Both the position numbers and the translations under genes were made by a program. Source: Effrenium voratum (lineage: Eukaryota; Sar; Dinophyceae; Suessiales; Symbiodiniaceae). Taken from it: DNA of 64,000 bases. The notes beneath the pieces are model-generated. The model saw only the letters and a program-made list of their open reading frames with translations, did no database searches and was not told the origin of the DNA. Where the stretch lies: positions 967,489 to 1,031,488 of the forward strand of contig CAUJNA010001846.1 in the NCBI GenBank assembly GCA_963377175.1, given 5' to 3'. Shown here in pieces: positions 27,832 through 40,173 of this stretch (positions within the stretch are counted from its first letter, which is position 1; each line of letters begins with the position of its first letter).

Positions 27832-28235
27832 ATGGGGAAGATCAAGCTTTTTCCAACCCCTTCCTATGAAAGCAAGCAGCCTAGAGACCCTGTGGTGCCG
27901 AAAGTGCCCTGAGCTGGCATTTTTTAGGTCCATCAAAAAGTGGAAAGACCGTAGCGCTGATCAGCCTCATCCTTGAGCAGTACAGGGGCGTCTTCGAGCG
28001 CATCTACATCTTCAGCCCCAGCGTGTACATAGACGATAGTTGGCTCCCAGTGAAGAAACACATTGAGGAGGACTTGGGCGTCAGCGAGCAGGCCAGCAGC
28101 GCAAGATCACCGAGGCGAGCAAAAAGCTGGAGATGAAGCGGCTCTACCAGGTCCTGATTGTAGTCGATGATTTTGCGGACACTCCGCAGCTGCACAACGC
28201 TGGACACGCTGTTTATCCGCGGCCGGCATCTCCAG
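27832..28235 (+). pseudogene. Truncated packaging ATPase (second copy)
   Basis: The start ATGGGGAAGATCAAGC and the following 400 bases align with 1649-2115. Present are a damaged Walker A (SKSGKT-like, reached after a frameshift at about 27,905), YIFSPSVYIDDSW, a deletion of about 35 bases, then LIVVDDFAD (Walker B) and FIRGRHLQ, where homology ends exactly at the start of the ATC microsatellite. Codon-third-position changes show this is an older, divergent lineage rather than a recent duplicate. Confidence 0.85.
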
Positions 28236-28814
28236 TCATCATCAGCATCATCCTCATCATTTATCATCATCATCATGGGCATCCAGGATCATCATCGGCA
28301 TCATCATCGTCACCCTCATCATCATCATCACCGTCGTCATCATCATCATCATCATCATCATCATTCTTCATCATTCTTCATCATAATCATCCGCAGTCAC
28401 CATCATCATCGTCATCATTCATCATCAGCATCGTCGTCATCCGCATCATTTTAATCATCATCAATCATCATCAGCAGCATTATCCATCATCATCATCATC
28501 ACTATCATCATTATCATCATCATCGTCGTCCTCCTCATCATTACCATCATCATCATTCATCATCAGCATCATCATCATCCATCATCATCATCATCACCCA
28601 TCATCATCATCATCGTCATCAGCACCATCATCATCATCGTCATCACCATCATGATGATAATGGTGCTGATGATAATGCAGAGATGAGATGATCGTGATGA
28701 TGGTGATGACGATGATGATAATGATCATGATTGATGATGATGAGGTCGATGATGATGATGATGGATGATGATGGATGATGATGATTTGCTGATGGTAATG
28801 ACGATGCTGATGAC

Positions 28815-28848
<34 letters not shown>

Positions 28849-28918
28849 ACAGATGATGATGACGATGATGATGATGATGATGATGCCGGTGATGATGATG
28901 GATGATGAGGATGATACG
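28232..28918. repeat. Triplet microsatellite switching strand: (ATC)n then (GAT)n
   Basis: From 28,232 to about 28,650 the plus strand is imperfect ATC/TCA repeats; from about 28,653 to 28,918 it is GAT repeats, the reverse complement. The switch is at CATCATGATGATAATGG. The whole is a roughly 270-bp-arm inverted repeat able to fold on itself. ORFs here (poly-His/Ser/Ile) are artefacts. Confidence 0.95.
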
Positions 28919-28919
28919 G

Positions 28920-28985
28920 CCACAAGTCAATCTGATCCCCCACAAGTTAATCTGACCCCTTCTTGCAAGCCAATCTGATGGTTCA
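28920..28985 (+). repeat. Short degenerate repeats next to the microsatellite
   Basis: Three imperfect copies of AAGTCAATCTGATCCCC lie in tandem (about 28,924, 28,945 and 28,967). A variant TCTGTTTGATCCCC follows. No function suggested. Confidence 0.6.
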
Positions 28986-29821
28986 ATGCTTCTGCTAACA
29001 AGTCTGTTTGATCCCCAGCCCTCCGACACGCCCACCGACGCATGGCTGGTTTCACCGCCATGTCAGCCACGAAATAACGGCAGCCCGCAAACTGGATTTT
29101 TCCATGAGCATGGCCTTACAATAGTTGATATTTTCCTGCAGGCAAGGTTCCATTGCCCGCGTTCATTGCAATGGAGGAGGTTGCTGGCAAGACCAAGCAC
29201 CGGATGTACAGAGTTCTTTGCCAGGTGATTGATTTTGCAGGCTACAAATTTGAATGGGATGAGTGTTGCAACTTAGCATTAGCAGACTTGTTGTCTCAGA
29301 CACGGAATCGTTTCCTTGCAGTTTTGCGGCGTGAAGGTCCCGTCGATTGCCAAGTTTCGTGGGAGGCCGCAGTATGGCCTCAGCGCGATGCCTGTTCTTC
29401 GCCTAGATTTGCATGTCCTTCCATGGCTTCAGGCAATTCAGCATGCCCTGGGGTTAACAACAGGGTTCTTGCAACGCACCTGGATCCACAGTACATGAAG
29501 AGTGCGGGCCATCGCAACAGGCACGATGTTGTGGAGATGCGGAGTCGGGCAATTGGCAAGGTGTTTGGCTGCATCACTGCAGGCTACAGCGCTGCACATC
29601 GCATGAACAAGGAGAATCTGCGCACACGTGGCCTGTATTCCCTTCTCATCCGGCAGCCGGAAGGGCTGCGTTTTCTGCCTGTCCCCCCCCTTGCACTCAC
29701 GGGCAATGCTGGCACCATAGCACTTCCACAGGACTTTGAGCAGAGCTTTCATTTGCTCGGCAATGGAATTTCGCTGCCCCATGCTGCTATTGCCATTGCC
29801 CATTTGCTGCCCTGCATGTAG
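28986..29821 (+). pseudogene. C5-cytosine DNA methyltransferase fragment B, host-side
   Basis: The first frame has LVSPPCQPRNN, motif IV with catalytic Cys at about 29,061, followed by HEHGLTIVDIF. A frame change at about 29,135-29,150, beside CTGCAGGCAAG which could be a splice site, leads to FIAMEEVAGK (motif VI, Asn replaced by Glu), LLSQTRNRFLAVLRR (motif VIII, 29,297) and finally FHLLGNGISLPHAA (motif X, about 29,758). About 110 residues between VIII and X include the target recognition region. It is more complete than fragment A and clearly different in sequence. It ends at 29,821; a further open frame (29,864-30,172) may continue the same transcript. Confidence 0.7.
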
Positions 29822-29863
29822 CATGGTAAGAATTATGCACGCGAGTCGGAGCAGCTAGCAAGG

Positions 29864-30172
29864 TTGGTGGTCAGCAGGGCATACAGGCAGTATGCAGTTG
29901 AGCGGGAGAACGACATGATCTGGTACAAACCAATGCAGCAGCCGTTGCATACAGTGTCATGCATGCCACCACCGACATCATTGGAGAGTGTTGCAACCCC
30001 GGCCACATTTGAAAGTGTGCCAACTTCAGTCGCCGCGACAGGAAACGTGCCAACTCCAGTCTCCAGTATGCAAAACACACTGCGTGGGCAGATGCAGTTC
30101 AGCAGCGGTGGTCCATCGTCAAAACGCGCTGTGGTCATCCAGGACCTGCAAGGAGCGACGGGAATGTGCTGA
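29864..30172 (+). CDS. Hypothetical ORF downstream of methyltransferase B
   Basis: The 102-residue frame starts MVVSRAYRQYAVEREND and then contains Ser/Thr/Pro-rich repeats with the period ESVATPATFESVPTSVAATGNVPTP. It lies 43 bases after methyltransferase B in the same orientation. I do not recognise it; it could be the disordered C-terminal extension of the same protein after a frameshift. Confidence 0.3.
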   Translation: MVVSRAYRQYAVERENDMIWYKPMQQPLHTVSCMPPPTSLESVATPATFESVPTSVAATGNVPTPVSSMQNTLRGQMQFSSGGPSSKRAVVIQDLQGATGMC

Positions 30173-30625
30173 GGCAGATTTGCAATGGCAGCTTGCCTGG
30201 AATTCGGAGTTTCCGACCAATTAGACATGCAGTTTCATAATTCATCGGCCACGCACGCATACCTGGACTTGCGTGCGTGCAAGATCTGGATGTGAAAAAG
30301 ACGCACTTGATGACGCAGTGCTTTGTTTTTTGTTTATGCGACCAGTAGCATATCCGTTGCACCCAATGAATAACAGCATCACATCGAAGTGTGCCAAAAA
30401 ATGCAGCGTCATGATGTGCGACCGTGTCTACAGTACAGCGTTGCCCACGCAACACATGGACACAGAGTCCATGTGCGAGGCAGCAACTGATGTGGACTGG
30501 ACTGGCATCAAACTACCAGGTGAACCAGTGTTGAAGTGGAAACACGTGCCTGCGGCAAACACCACAGACGCGACAGAAGTGGTGCCTGAATATGGCCAAT
30601 CGCAGGCCATTATCTATTTTATTTT

Positions 30626-31060
30626 ATGTACCGAGATGCTGATGAAGATTTAGAACTGCCAACACTTGAGCAAGAAGAAACGACTGGCAGTCCATCCAAG
30701 AAGCAGAAGACTGGGAAGAAGAAGAAGCCAGATGACAATGATGAGTCACCTGAGCATTCCCCCAGAAATGAACCTGCGTCTTCATCCAATTACAATCCGA
30801 ACAATCCAGCAAATTTGCCGGTGCAATATGAAAGTGAGGAAGAACTGATCCCTCATGTTCCAACCTCATCCGGCACTGGAAGTTCAGAGGGAACCATGAG
30901 ATATACTGACCAGGAAGATGGAGAATCACAGGACTCTCAGAGGACCAGATCTTACGATGATGACCAAGCTGATCTCGTTCTTGATGAAGCGCTAGGGCGC
31001 TCCGAGCCGCGTCAAAGCGCGCGCAGATGTCGGAGGTACCCGAGCCAGCTCCTGTGCCGG
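30626..31060 (+). CDS. Acidic protein with lysine-rich nuclear-localisation-like patch
   Basis: From 30,626 the frame encodes MYRDADEDLELPTLEQEE, then KKQKTGKKKKPDDND, followed by an Asp/Glu/Ser-rich disordered region (YESEEELIPHVP, YTDQEDGESQDSQRTRSYDDDQ). Composition is far from random and on one strand only, which supports real coding. From about 31,020 the frame turns Arg/Cys-rich and another frame is better, so the gene probably changes frame or splices there. Upstream frame 30,273-30,653 may contribute. No family recognised. Confidence 0.4.
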
Positions 31061-31115
31061 ACTTGCACTTCTTGGTGCACCACGACACCTTGCTCTCGGC
31101 CAAGGAAGTGCTCGC

Positions 31116-32083
31116 GTGCCCTCGCCTTTTAGACCCACGGCCAGGGCGGCAGAGGGATCGTGGGGCGGCAACGACGGCAGCTATGTGGACGTCGCGCCGC
31201 AGAATCTGGTGCAAGAGGCGCACGCGCATGTGCGCGTCGCCGCTGCCTTGCCTCCGAGCCTGACTATGCGCCAGCTCGTCGGCCAGCACGCAGAAGAGTT
31301 TCTATGGCACGGACTACATGCTTGCGGCCTTCGCAGTAATGTGCACACGCTGTCGCTTGGCGTTTCGGCCGGCGATGATGCGCTCGCTTCGCTTGGGATT
31401 TCGCCCAGCGAAGGCGACGGCTTGCAGCTGGCGTTCCAAGCGCTTGGGCATTTTGTGTTATCCAGGCTACAGCCGGCAAATGTGATGCACCCGCACCTAC
31501 GGGGGCCCGTAGAGTTCCACATTGGGGCACTTTTTGCAAGGCAGCTTGCCAGCAGGAAAACCTGCACGAGGTGACCGTGCTTGACTTTATGGACGGGGCG
31601 GGTGTGCGCTTCTGCAGTGATGACTCAAGGGCGTGGGCTCGCGTGCTGCCCGCAGATAAGGACGTGCGGAAGTGCCAGCAGGCTTTCGTCCACACCATGT
31701 GGGGCGGCCGCGCCCAGCCCGTGTGGGACGGGTACACGCGCAGCTACCAGCTGGTGCAGCAGTGTTGCCCGTACATGCTGCAGAAGTCTAGTATGTGCCG
31801 CGGCAACGAAGCCATCGCCGGTCTCGGCGCTGCATGCGATCAGTGGCACGCTCTATCGGCGGACCACGGCACCACTCTCAAGATGCACGCGCTCTCGTTC
31901 TTGGGCACGCTGGCCACAGTGAGCAGTATCACAAAGATCGGCGACAACAGCTGCAGCTGCAGCAGCTGCCGCGGTTCCTGCCTCGGCTGTATCCCGACGG
32001 CCAGCGGGATGGGCTCATTGATCAGCGGCACGAGTTCGTCACGTGCTTGGCCGGAACTCATCCATGGTTTTTACTGCATTTGA
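31116..32083 (+). pseudogene. Hypothetical protein in two overlapping frames
   Basis: The first frame (31,116-31,574) contains LTMRQLVGQHAEEFLWHG and LQLAFQALGHFVLSRLQP; the second (31,571-32,083) contains VLDFMDGAGVRFCSDDS and VHTMWGGRAQPVWDGYT plus a Cys-rich segment CSCSSCRGSCLGC. They overlap by 4 bases, suggesting one gene with a frameshift, possibly continuing the acidic protein upstream. The Cys cluster may bind metal. I do not recognise the family. Confidence 0.3.
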
Positions 32084-32459
32084 GCTCTGCATGCACTTTG
32101 CATCCGCCTGGATCTGGCAGTTCCTTGATCCGCGTGACACGCATGCCTTGCACACAGTAACATGAATCGCACACACTGCAGTGCCCGATGACACACCGGC
32201 AGCCGACTCGCCTGCACCAGTGCGTGCATTCGGGAGCACTCCTTTTCTGACACCCAACATCGCAGTGGGCATATGGGACTGCCAGCGACCGCACCGCCTT
32301 CCAGGCCACGGAGTGGTGGAACCACTCGGATCTGAGGTGGTTCGCACAAGGCCTAGGCGTGGTCCCAGCATCCGACTCGGACTCCACATCCGTTGCGACA
32401 TCACAGAACGAGGCAAGGCACTTGAACCGCCCCCGACGTGCGGGGTAAGACATCAGCAT

Positions 32460-34140
32460 TAATGTGACGCAGTCTCCGCTAGCAGCCGCTTAGCGGAGGC
32501 CACTGCATGCGGCCGCATGCATCAGTGTCTCACAGGCAGTACAGCTGCTTGCGCAGTCTCAGCATTGTTGGCCACAACGCATTTGCACTGCTAACCAATC
32601 GCCTGGCAACCGCCAAATGCGTGCCTGTAATTGATCATGCTTTAACCTGTGCACCGTGCCATTTCCGCTTTTTCAGGGGGCACCAGCATGCCTGCATGTT
32701 TGATCGGTCTTGGTTGCTGCAGCCTAGCTTAACAAACTTACGTTCGTGCCCATGTCCGCATTGACCTTTCGGCACCGACCTCAGATGCATGCGACGCACC
32801 GCTGTTGCTCCCATGCCATCTTGCATTTTTCAGGCAAGGCCGCGTGCCTTTGCTAGATACATGCATGAGGCGCAGTTACCTGCCAACCTCATCCGAGCTG
32901 TTTGCACCGCAGTGGCAATCAAGCTCGCTCGCTCCTCGGTCGCACCGCTTGTGCTCCGCGTTTGAGGCGCAGTTGCGTGCCAACCTCATTCGAGCCTGGG
33001 CTGCATCGCGATTGCAGCCGAGGCGCAAGCTCAAGGCCGCGTGCCCTTGCAAGACAACCTCATGTCCTTAGCGTGCCAACCTGTCCAGGACCTGAATGCC
33101 CCGCAGCGGCATTCAAGGCGCAGTCGGTCGCACCGCATGTGCCCCAACTCACATGAGCTTGTCCAATAAGTCCTTCTTGGAGCCCGGTTCTTGGAGCCCG
33201 GTTGCAACGCGTTTGCAGTCGAGGCGCAATAACTTTTTGGATGCTCACCTTGCCTCTTGCAAGCATCAGCCGGCCCCGACCCTAAATGCGTGCGAGGCAC
33301 TGCTGAAGCTTCCTTGGCATTCAGACCTGGTTGCACCGCAGTTGCAACCAAGGTGCATGCACAATCAGCTATCCGACTCCCCCCTCAGCCCGCAGGCTCG
33401 GGATAATGAGCTCTCCAATTGTTGCGGCGACAGGCTGTGAGCCGTGAGTGCTTGTGCACGCATGCGCCCAACAGCGCTGCACGGCAATCAAGGTTCAGAT
33501 ACCTTGACTCTAGGCTCAGCCCGCAGGCTTTGCATAATGTTACCGGCCCTCAGAGTCGACAACACTACTACATGTTTTTTCAACACCAAGGCAGAGGCTC
33601 CTCCGTGGAGACCTCGCCGACATAGCCATCCCGCAGGTCAGTCCGCCGTTCACCTTGCTTAGCTCCACGCTAGCGGCATGATGTTCACCTGCAGGTGCCG
33701 CCCAGAGGATCGCATGCCACACGTGGGCCAGAACCCCAGACTCTGCCCGCAGAGTATCCCGCATTCGCTGATGCGCACCGTAAAGCATGTTCTCAGGGTA
33801 TGAACAACCAGCCCGGAGTCGTGACCGCCCGTCCAACCCGCGCCTGCACGCTCATGGAGCAGCATGAGATATTGGACGCGATGCGTGCTACCATGGCAAG
33901 GAGCTACCTGGATTTGGAAATGGTCCTCGAAGACCTGATCCTCGTCATGTTGAGCATACGCTTCTACATACGCATTGTGGCGTTCTGCATGGTCCTGATG
34001 ACTCTGTTTGCATTTGCGGCATACTTGCAAAACCTGCCCTCTGTCTTTCAGACAGGAGACTTTTTAAGAGCATCTCTGCTGCGAGCGCATCAGCATGCCG
34101 CAGCATTGCACGCCGGATGACCATGCCTTCATGCATCAAA
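32460..34140. other. Weakly coding region with degenerate repeats
   Basis: Between about 32,860 and 33,400 loosely repeated segments share GCGTGCCAACCTCAT and GAGGCGCA with a period of roughly 70-110 bases. An ORF at 33,695-34,120 has a hydrophobic stretch (LILVMLSIRFYIRIVAFCMVLM) that would be a membrane helix if real. I cannot support a gene with confidence. Confidence 0.35.
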
Positions 34141-34544
34141 ACAATCTCTCCGCTTGCAGTGTGAGCGCACCGACCGAGAGATCGCTTCCGCAACATGTTT
34201 TGCCAAGGTGACCACCGGCATACGCACCAATCTCAGTCGCATGCCAGAGTTAGCGTGCTATGCGTGTCAGCCGTGCGGTCTCCGCAGACAGACTCAAATT
34301 TCCAATTTTGGCCACCCTCCATTTCCGCTCACTAGCATGTCGCTGGTTGCAGAGGCTGATGCATGCCTTGATTCCATCGAGGACATCGAAGCCCTTACCC
34401 CGCGCCAATGGCCCCAATGCCACCGCACAGACGCTTCTCCTTCCCGCAGCCTGCAGGAATTGGACAGGGCACCAAGTATCTATCGGGTGCAACTCTATAC
34501 TTGGGAAACGTCACACGTTGGGGAGCTGTTTCAGGCTTGAACCA

Positions 34545-35260
34545 CACAATGTTTCCACATGCATTTGGGCACTTTTCCACATGTTGTGGGAGCATCTTGA
34601 GGCTTGAAAAACACATGTTTCCACATGTTTTGGGGCTTGAAAAGCACATGTTTCCACATGTATTTTGGTATTTTTCCACATGTTGTGGGAGCATCTTGAG
34701 GCTTGAAAAACATATGTTTCCACATGTCTTGGGGCTTGAAAAGCACATGTTTCCACATGTATTGGGTATTTTTCCACATGTTGTGGGAGCATCTTGAGGC
34801 TTGAAAAACACATGTTTCCACATGTTTGGGGCTTGAAAAGCACATGTTTCCACATGTATTTTGGTATTTTTCCACATGTTGTGGGAGCATCTTGAGGCTT
34901 GAAAAACACATGTTTCCACATGTCTTGGGGCTTGAGCATCCACATGTTTTGGGATCTTGAGGCTTGAAAAACACATGTTTCCACATGTATTGAGGCTTGA
35001 AAAGCACATGTTTCCACATGTATTTTGCGATTTTTCCACATGTTGTGGGAGCATCTCGAGGCTTTCAACACACATGTTTCCGCGTGTGTTTGCGCAGGTT
35101 TTGAACTTGCATCACACATGTTTCCACATGTTTTGGGCACTTTCTACATGTTGTGGGAGCATCGAGGCTGAAACACACATGTCACATGTTATGTTTTTGG
35201 AGAGTTTTCCACACATTGTGGGAGCATTTTGAATTTTGAGGTTTCAATCACATGCTACAC
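34545..35260. repeat. Minisatellite with about 95-100 bp units
   Basis: About eight units alternate CACATGTTTCCACATGT, a GGGGCTTGAAAAG block and TTTTTCCACATGTTGTGG followed by GAGCATCTTGAGG. Units differ by small deletions (with or without the second CACATGT block). Decayed copies continue to about 35,430. The minus-strand ORFs rich in MWKHV are created by the repeat. Confidence 0.92.
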
Positions 35261-35429
35261 GTTTCCAAATGTTGATGTGCAACTGTCCACACATGTCACA
35301 TGTTGCTGGGCATTTGCCGTGCCCACAAAAACCGGAAGCATTGAGGATTAAAATGTGTGCAATTCTGCATGTGTTTGTGCAATTGTCCACAAGTTGTGGG
35401 ACCATGAGTCAGTGTTGAGGCTTCAAACA

Positions 35430-38400
35430 GGCCATGCAGCCTGCCAAATGCATGTGTTCACATGATTCACATTGCTGAAAACGCATATATATATTATAAT
35501 ATAGTCACATGTCACATGTTACCATATTCATATTATTATATTATATATTGTTTATTATCAGTTGTGCCCACATGTCACATGTCACATGTCTTCAGGCGGT
35601 AATTGTCCACAAGTGTTTGGCGCAAATTCAAACATAAACCTAACATTAGCATTGTTTCCGCATGACAGGTGCTATGCGTCCTCGTGTTTTGTGGAGCATG
35701 TTTGGCTCAACAAACAGACATGCTTCCACATGTTTCATATCACTCGCGTTTTCGGAGCACGTTTGGACTGTTTGGACTCACCAAGAATGTTTTCCATGTG
35801 CACCTGCCTGTGAAGCATATATAAGTTACGTTGGTTTATGCGCAATGTCACGTCCTACAAAACCGAACACCAGGCACAAGTTGTTGCGCATGACAAGGGC
35901 TAAAAGGCTCAGGCTAAGGTCCGAGGTCCCTATGGGTCCTCTCTTGGGTGACACGCACGTGCATCTCATCGTGGCGTTGACTCTCATAACTCATCATTGT
36001 CATCATAAGTCATAAATTTCATATTTCATAGTTTATGACTCAGTTATACAGTTATACAGTTATACAGTTAGTTATACAGTTAGTTTTATACAGTTATACA
36101 GTAATCAGTACAGTACAGTATTACCTTATGACTCTGACTTTGACTGTGCAGTACCCAAGTCTGCTGGTACATGTTACTGTTACTGTTACACTACGATGAC
36201 TATGACATAGGACTATGACTATGACTCGACTCATGACTCATGACTCATGACTCATGACAGTACAGTTTACTCAGTTTACTGTACAGTTTACAGCACAGTG
36301 CGGTACTTTGTCAAATTGTAGCAAAGGTGGCCGGTGTGACCTGCAACTGTATCATGTATCGACGGTATCGACGGTATCGTCGCATCGTCGCTTGCAACTT
36401 GGGATCGGCTTGGGCGGGGGTCGTGGGCCTTGGGGGTCCGAAAGGGTCCGAAAGGGTTTCACTGAAACGGTTTCACGGTTTCACTGCAGTGTCGCTGTTT
36501 GGCCATTTTACATGGGATGGGAATGATCCTTTTACTTCATTATGACTCTGACAGGTTCATATCACGCTTAGGCCCGCTTAGGGTTTAGGCTTCGGCCCCA
36601 TTAGGCCCACAATATGATAAGTAAGCCCATAAATCACATGACCATGGGCTAAAGGCTAACTCATAGGCTCAGGTGTGTGATTGCTTTAGCCTGCACCAAA
36701 GCTTGCCCCACATGAAAATCATGAAAAGGACAGCCATGTTTGGGCCACCAAATGAAACAAAGCATCGACGTCATCGATGAAATGTGTTTGTCATGTTCAG
36801 AATCCGTTGTGAAACATGTGACATGCGTGCAACATGCAACGCGCATCCAACTCCAATGAAAATCAAATGAGCTCATATCCATACTCTTACTGCAACGAAA
36901 TGAGACCTACAACTTCAACTTCGGTTCATTTTTCAAGTTAAGTCCGTGGCAAGACAACTGGCACTAAAGATTTGCATTGTTCAGACCGAGCAATTGATAC
37001 CTTGAGCCCAAAGCGTGTCAGGGGATAACTCCAAATTTGCAGTGCTCAGCCCGAGCACTCGATGTTTCTGGCACACTTGTTTGCTGCTTGCACATTGTCA
37101 TTGAGTCATTGTGTTTCACCTCACCCACCGACCCTTCCTACCCCTTAGCAGCAGCTAGCAACCGGCGGCTTGCGGCGGCGGCTTGCGGCGGCGGCTTGCG
37201 GCGGCAGCTTGCTCTGCTGGCGAAGGTGGACCTGGCGTGATAACAGTGATGACTCGACTATGTCATGTCGTTATCGCCTCGCTATTGTCGTGGCTTTAGA
37301 GCAGGGTTGGATCTGGGGGATTTGAAAAGGGCGCCAGGGTGTGGCTCATTGATTTCCTGAGCATGATCCTTGTACAACCACTCCCGAAAGGTTTTGAGTT
37401 TTCGGCTTAGGGCTTGGGGCTGGCTTAGGATTTTCGGTTTTGGGTTTTCGGGCCCTTCGCCCAAGGGTCTCGGTTTTGGGCCTTGGGCCTATAGGCTGCC
37501 CATAGGGCCTTAGGCGGCCTTAGGCCTTTGCCTTTGCGGCTAGTAATAGGCTGGAGCCTAGCTGTTAGGCCGCCGCACTCTATTATGCCCACTCCCTCTA
37601 TTCTAAATCATATTAAATAATATTACTTTCATTCATTGTTGACGTTCAGAACAAGGGTGAACGGGAATACGGGGGAAGATGGCGGGCGCCCTTACTTTAG
37701 GCTTTAGGCTGCTTTAGGGGTGCGGTGCGGTGCTTAGGTGGCACAATGCATAGCCAGGGTGCTGACAATTGGTCTCCTTGACAACATTAATCACAAAGAC
37801 AAAGACAAAGACAAAGACATAAATCAGAATCATAAAGATCTTGCAGAAGAATCTTGCAGCTTTCAGCTTTCATCAAACTTGGTCATTGGTCTTGGTTGTT
37901 TCATGAGATGTGGTTGCTTGAATGTTTTCCGAATGCACCCTTCAAGCTGGCGTAAGCCAGTGATCACGCGTTAAGCTGAGCGTATCACAGGTGCCGGGCA
38001 TATCAAACGAGTTTTGGGAAATCCTCGCATGACATGGTTCAAAATGGAAGGTGATCACCCTCCCATATTAAATTATATTGCTGAATTATGCGATTTTAGG
38101 CCAGGAGTACTAGGAGGAAGTGACCTGTTACCGTCACAGGCTGTCCTAGGCTCCAGTGGCTAGCGGGACAGCTGGCACCCGAGCAGCGAGCAGCCGAGCA
38201 TTGGGCCGCACCATGTTGCCGCAACACTGGAACTACGATGCGACGATGAGCTAGAAGGAAGTTGTGTCGCGCTGCTCTGATAACCACGCGCGCGCGCCGT
38301 TCTTGCAGATGACTGCAAACGCAGATGCGGATGCGTTCTGAGCGCCCGCTTTGCGGGTGTTTCGTATCAGAAATTACTCACAGTCACTATGACTAAAGTG

Positions 38401-40173
38401 AACGGTTTATAGCTGGCTCAAAACATTGTTTGCACTGTTTGCAGTCATTTAAGGCTGATCAAAATCGATGGCTTTTGGAGTGAGATAAAAGGGATTTTTT
38501 TACGACTTTTTCATACTTTTCTGTATCGATGGCATTGTGTAGTCGCGCAAGTTCGCGCAAGGGCGCGTGCAAGACCAGCATATGATTCATATGATAGCAG
38601 CATCAGCATCAGTGAGCATCAGTGACAGCGCAGCATATCATATATATGAGCTCAACAATGAGGTAGATCAGCCCGTATTCACACTGGTTTCCGGTTCCGG
38701 TTTCCGCATGGGCAGGAGGGGGGAGGACAGGCCATTAATCAATCCTTATGTTTGACTTACATTTAGTAACACGTAGTCACAATGCGAATGTTTCGTGAAT
38801 GAATCAACCGACTTGTTGTGACTTCTGTAAGTGTTGTTTTGTTTTTTCGATCCATGTCATGTGATGTGTTTTTCCATCATACCAGGAAATAGTATGTCAA
38901 ATGTTCACGCAGGCGGCGTTGCTGCCAAACCGAACCTCTTTCTTTCGCCTTTCGCTTTGCGCTCGGCCTCGCAGTGTTCGTTTTTTTTGCACGCATTGAT
39001 TGGTTCCGTTATGATAGGATGGGATTGCTTTGGCCTTCGGCATGTTACATGTTGCCCCACTTTCAGCTCTATTCGGATCGATTATTGGCCCCCTAAAAAG
39101 CTTAAAGCCGCAGCCCGCAGCCCCTTTGAAGGTTTTAAGTTTTTTAAGCCTTAAACAAACCTTTAACCTTAAGTAATAAGTAACTTAAGTAGGGTGCCCC
39201 GCTTCAATTTCTATGTAAGAGTATCAGTATGGGCTACAGTATGGGCCGTATGATGGGCCGTATCCGGGGGAAGATTGAGGGGCTCCTTAAGGAGCACAGC
39301 AAGGCAGCAAGGCATGAACCCAAAACAGATTCGGAGGGATCTGCGAAATGTTCGAATTCAATCAGCTGTATGCATTCGGCATTCGTTTGCCAGTTGACCT
39401 TCCACCGCGGCGCGCGGGCTGCGCGGTGTGCCGCCTGGAGCTTCAGGCGCCCTTTGTCAAGGTCTGGTTAGTTATTTTATTAAATGCTTCATGCAACAGC
39501 CTTTTTGGTTCTGGCCAACCGCATAATTTGCAATCCGCTAGCTAGTCATGTTGAAACCACCCCCCTTTTCAGGGTACACCCAAAAAACCAGGTGTCAGGT
39601 GTCCGTTTGAGAACTTCAAATAATAGCTGGGTAGTAACACTGATTTTAGATGGTTTGGTTTAAATTTATGCCGCCATTGACAATTGATTTACCAGGGAAA
39701 CCCACCTATGGACCTCACAGCATCCTTTTGAGGTCCAGTGTTATTAGAGGGCAACCATTTTGTAAAATATTGTACCAAGTTTTTGTACCAGGCTTTCATT
39801 AGGACTTAACTGACACCACCAGTATCTCAGTGTCTCAGCGGTCCAAATTCATGAGAATCATAAGACAATAGCCTGACAACTGACAGCCTCAATCATTGGC
39901 CACTTCAGCCAGCCGTGTCAGGCACTTTCGGCTTGAAGTTCTTCTCATGTTTTTTATTGGGTACAGCCGCGGGCCGCTGACCTTGTTGTTAGACCAGTGC
40001 TTTTCGACATGTTCGACACCAACAAACTTAGGGCTTGCAGCCTGGGTTTGGTCAAGGGCCACATCACTGTTTGTCAATCTTCAGCACTGCTATTACTATT
40101 GGACAGTCATTCTGCGTTTGCCATGGCCTTCCTTTGCCGTGCTGCATTGTGGAATCTGTTGAATCAATAATCA
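35430..40173. other. Gene-poor host DNA with simple repeats
   Basis: No convincing gene. Visible structure: an AT-rich patch (35,480-35,560), an (TTATACAG)n run (36,045-36,115), (ATGACTC)n (36,225-36,262), a GGCGGCTTGC repeat (37,160-37,205), AAGACA repeats (37,795-37,820), and GGCTTAGG-rich segments (36,560-36,600; 37,400-37,560). Short ORFs are scattered and on both strands without consistent composition. Confidence 0.5.

Noticed and set aside
28133..29035. Poly-Ser, poly-His and poly-Ile ORFs
   Set aside because: They are translations of the ATC/GAT microsatellite, not genes.
34395..35140. Minus-strand ORFs of 160-226 aa with MWKHVFFKPQ-like repeats
   Set aside because: Generated by the 95-100 bp minisatellite; three overlapping frames on the same strand are equally open.
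24166..35300. Reverse transcriptase or other retrotransposon core near the methyltransferase fragments
   Set aside because: No YxDD-type or RNase H/integrase motif seen in any frame, so I do not annotate a retrotransposon.
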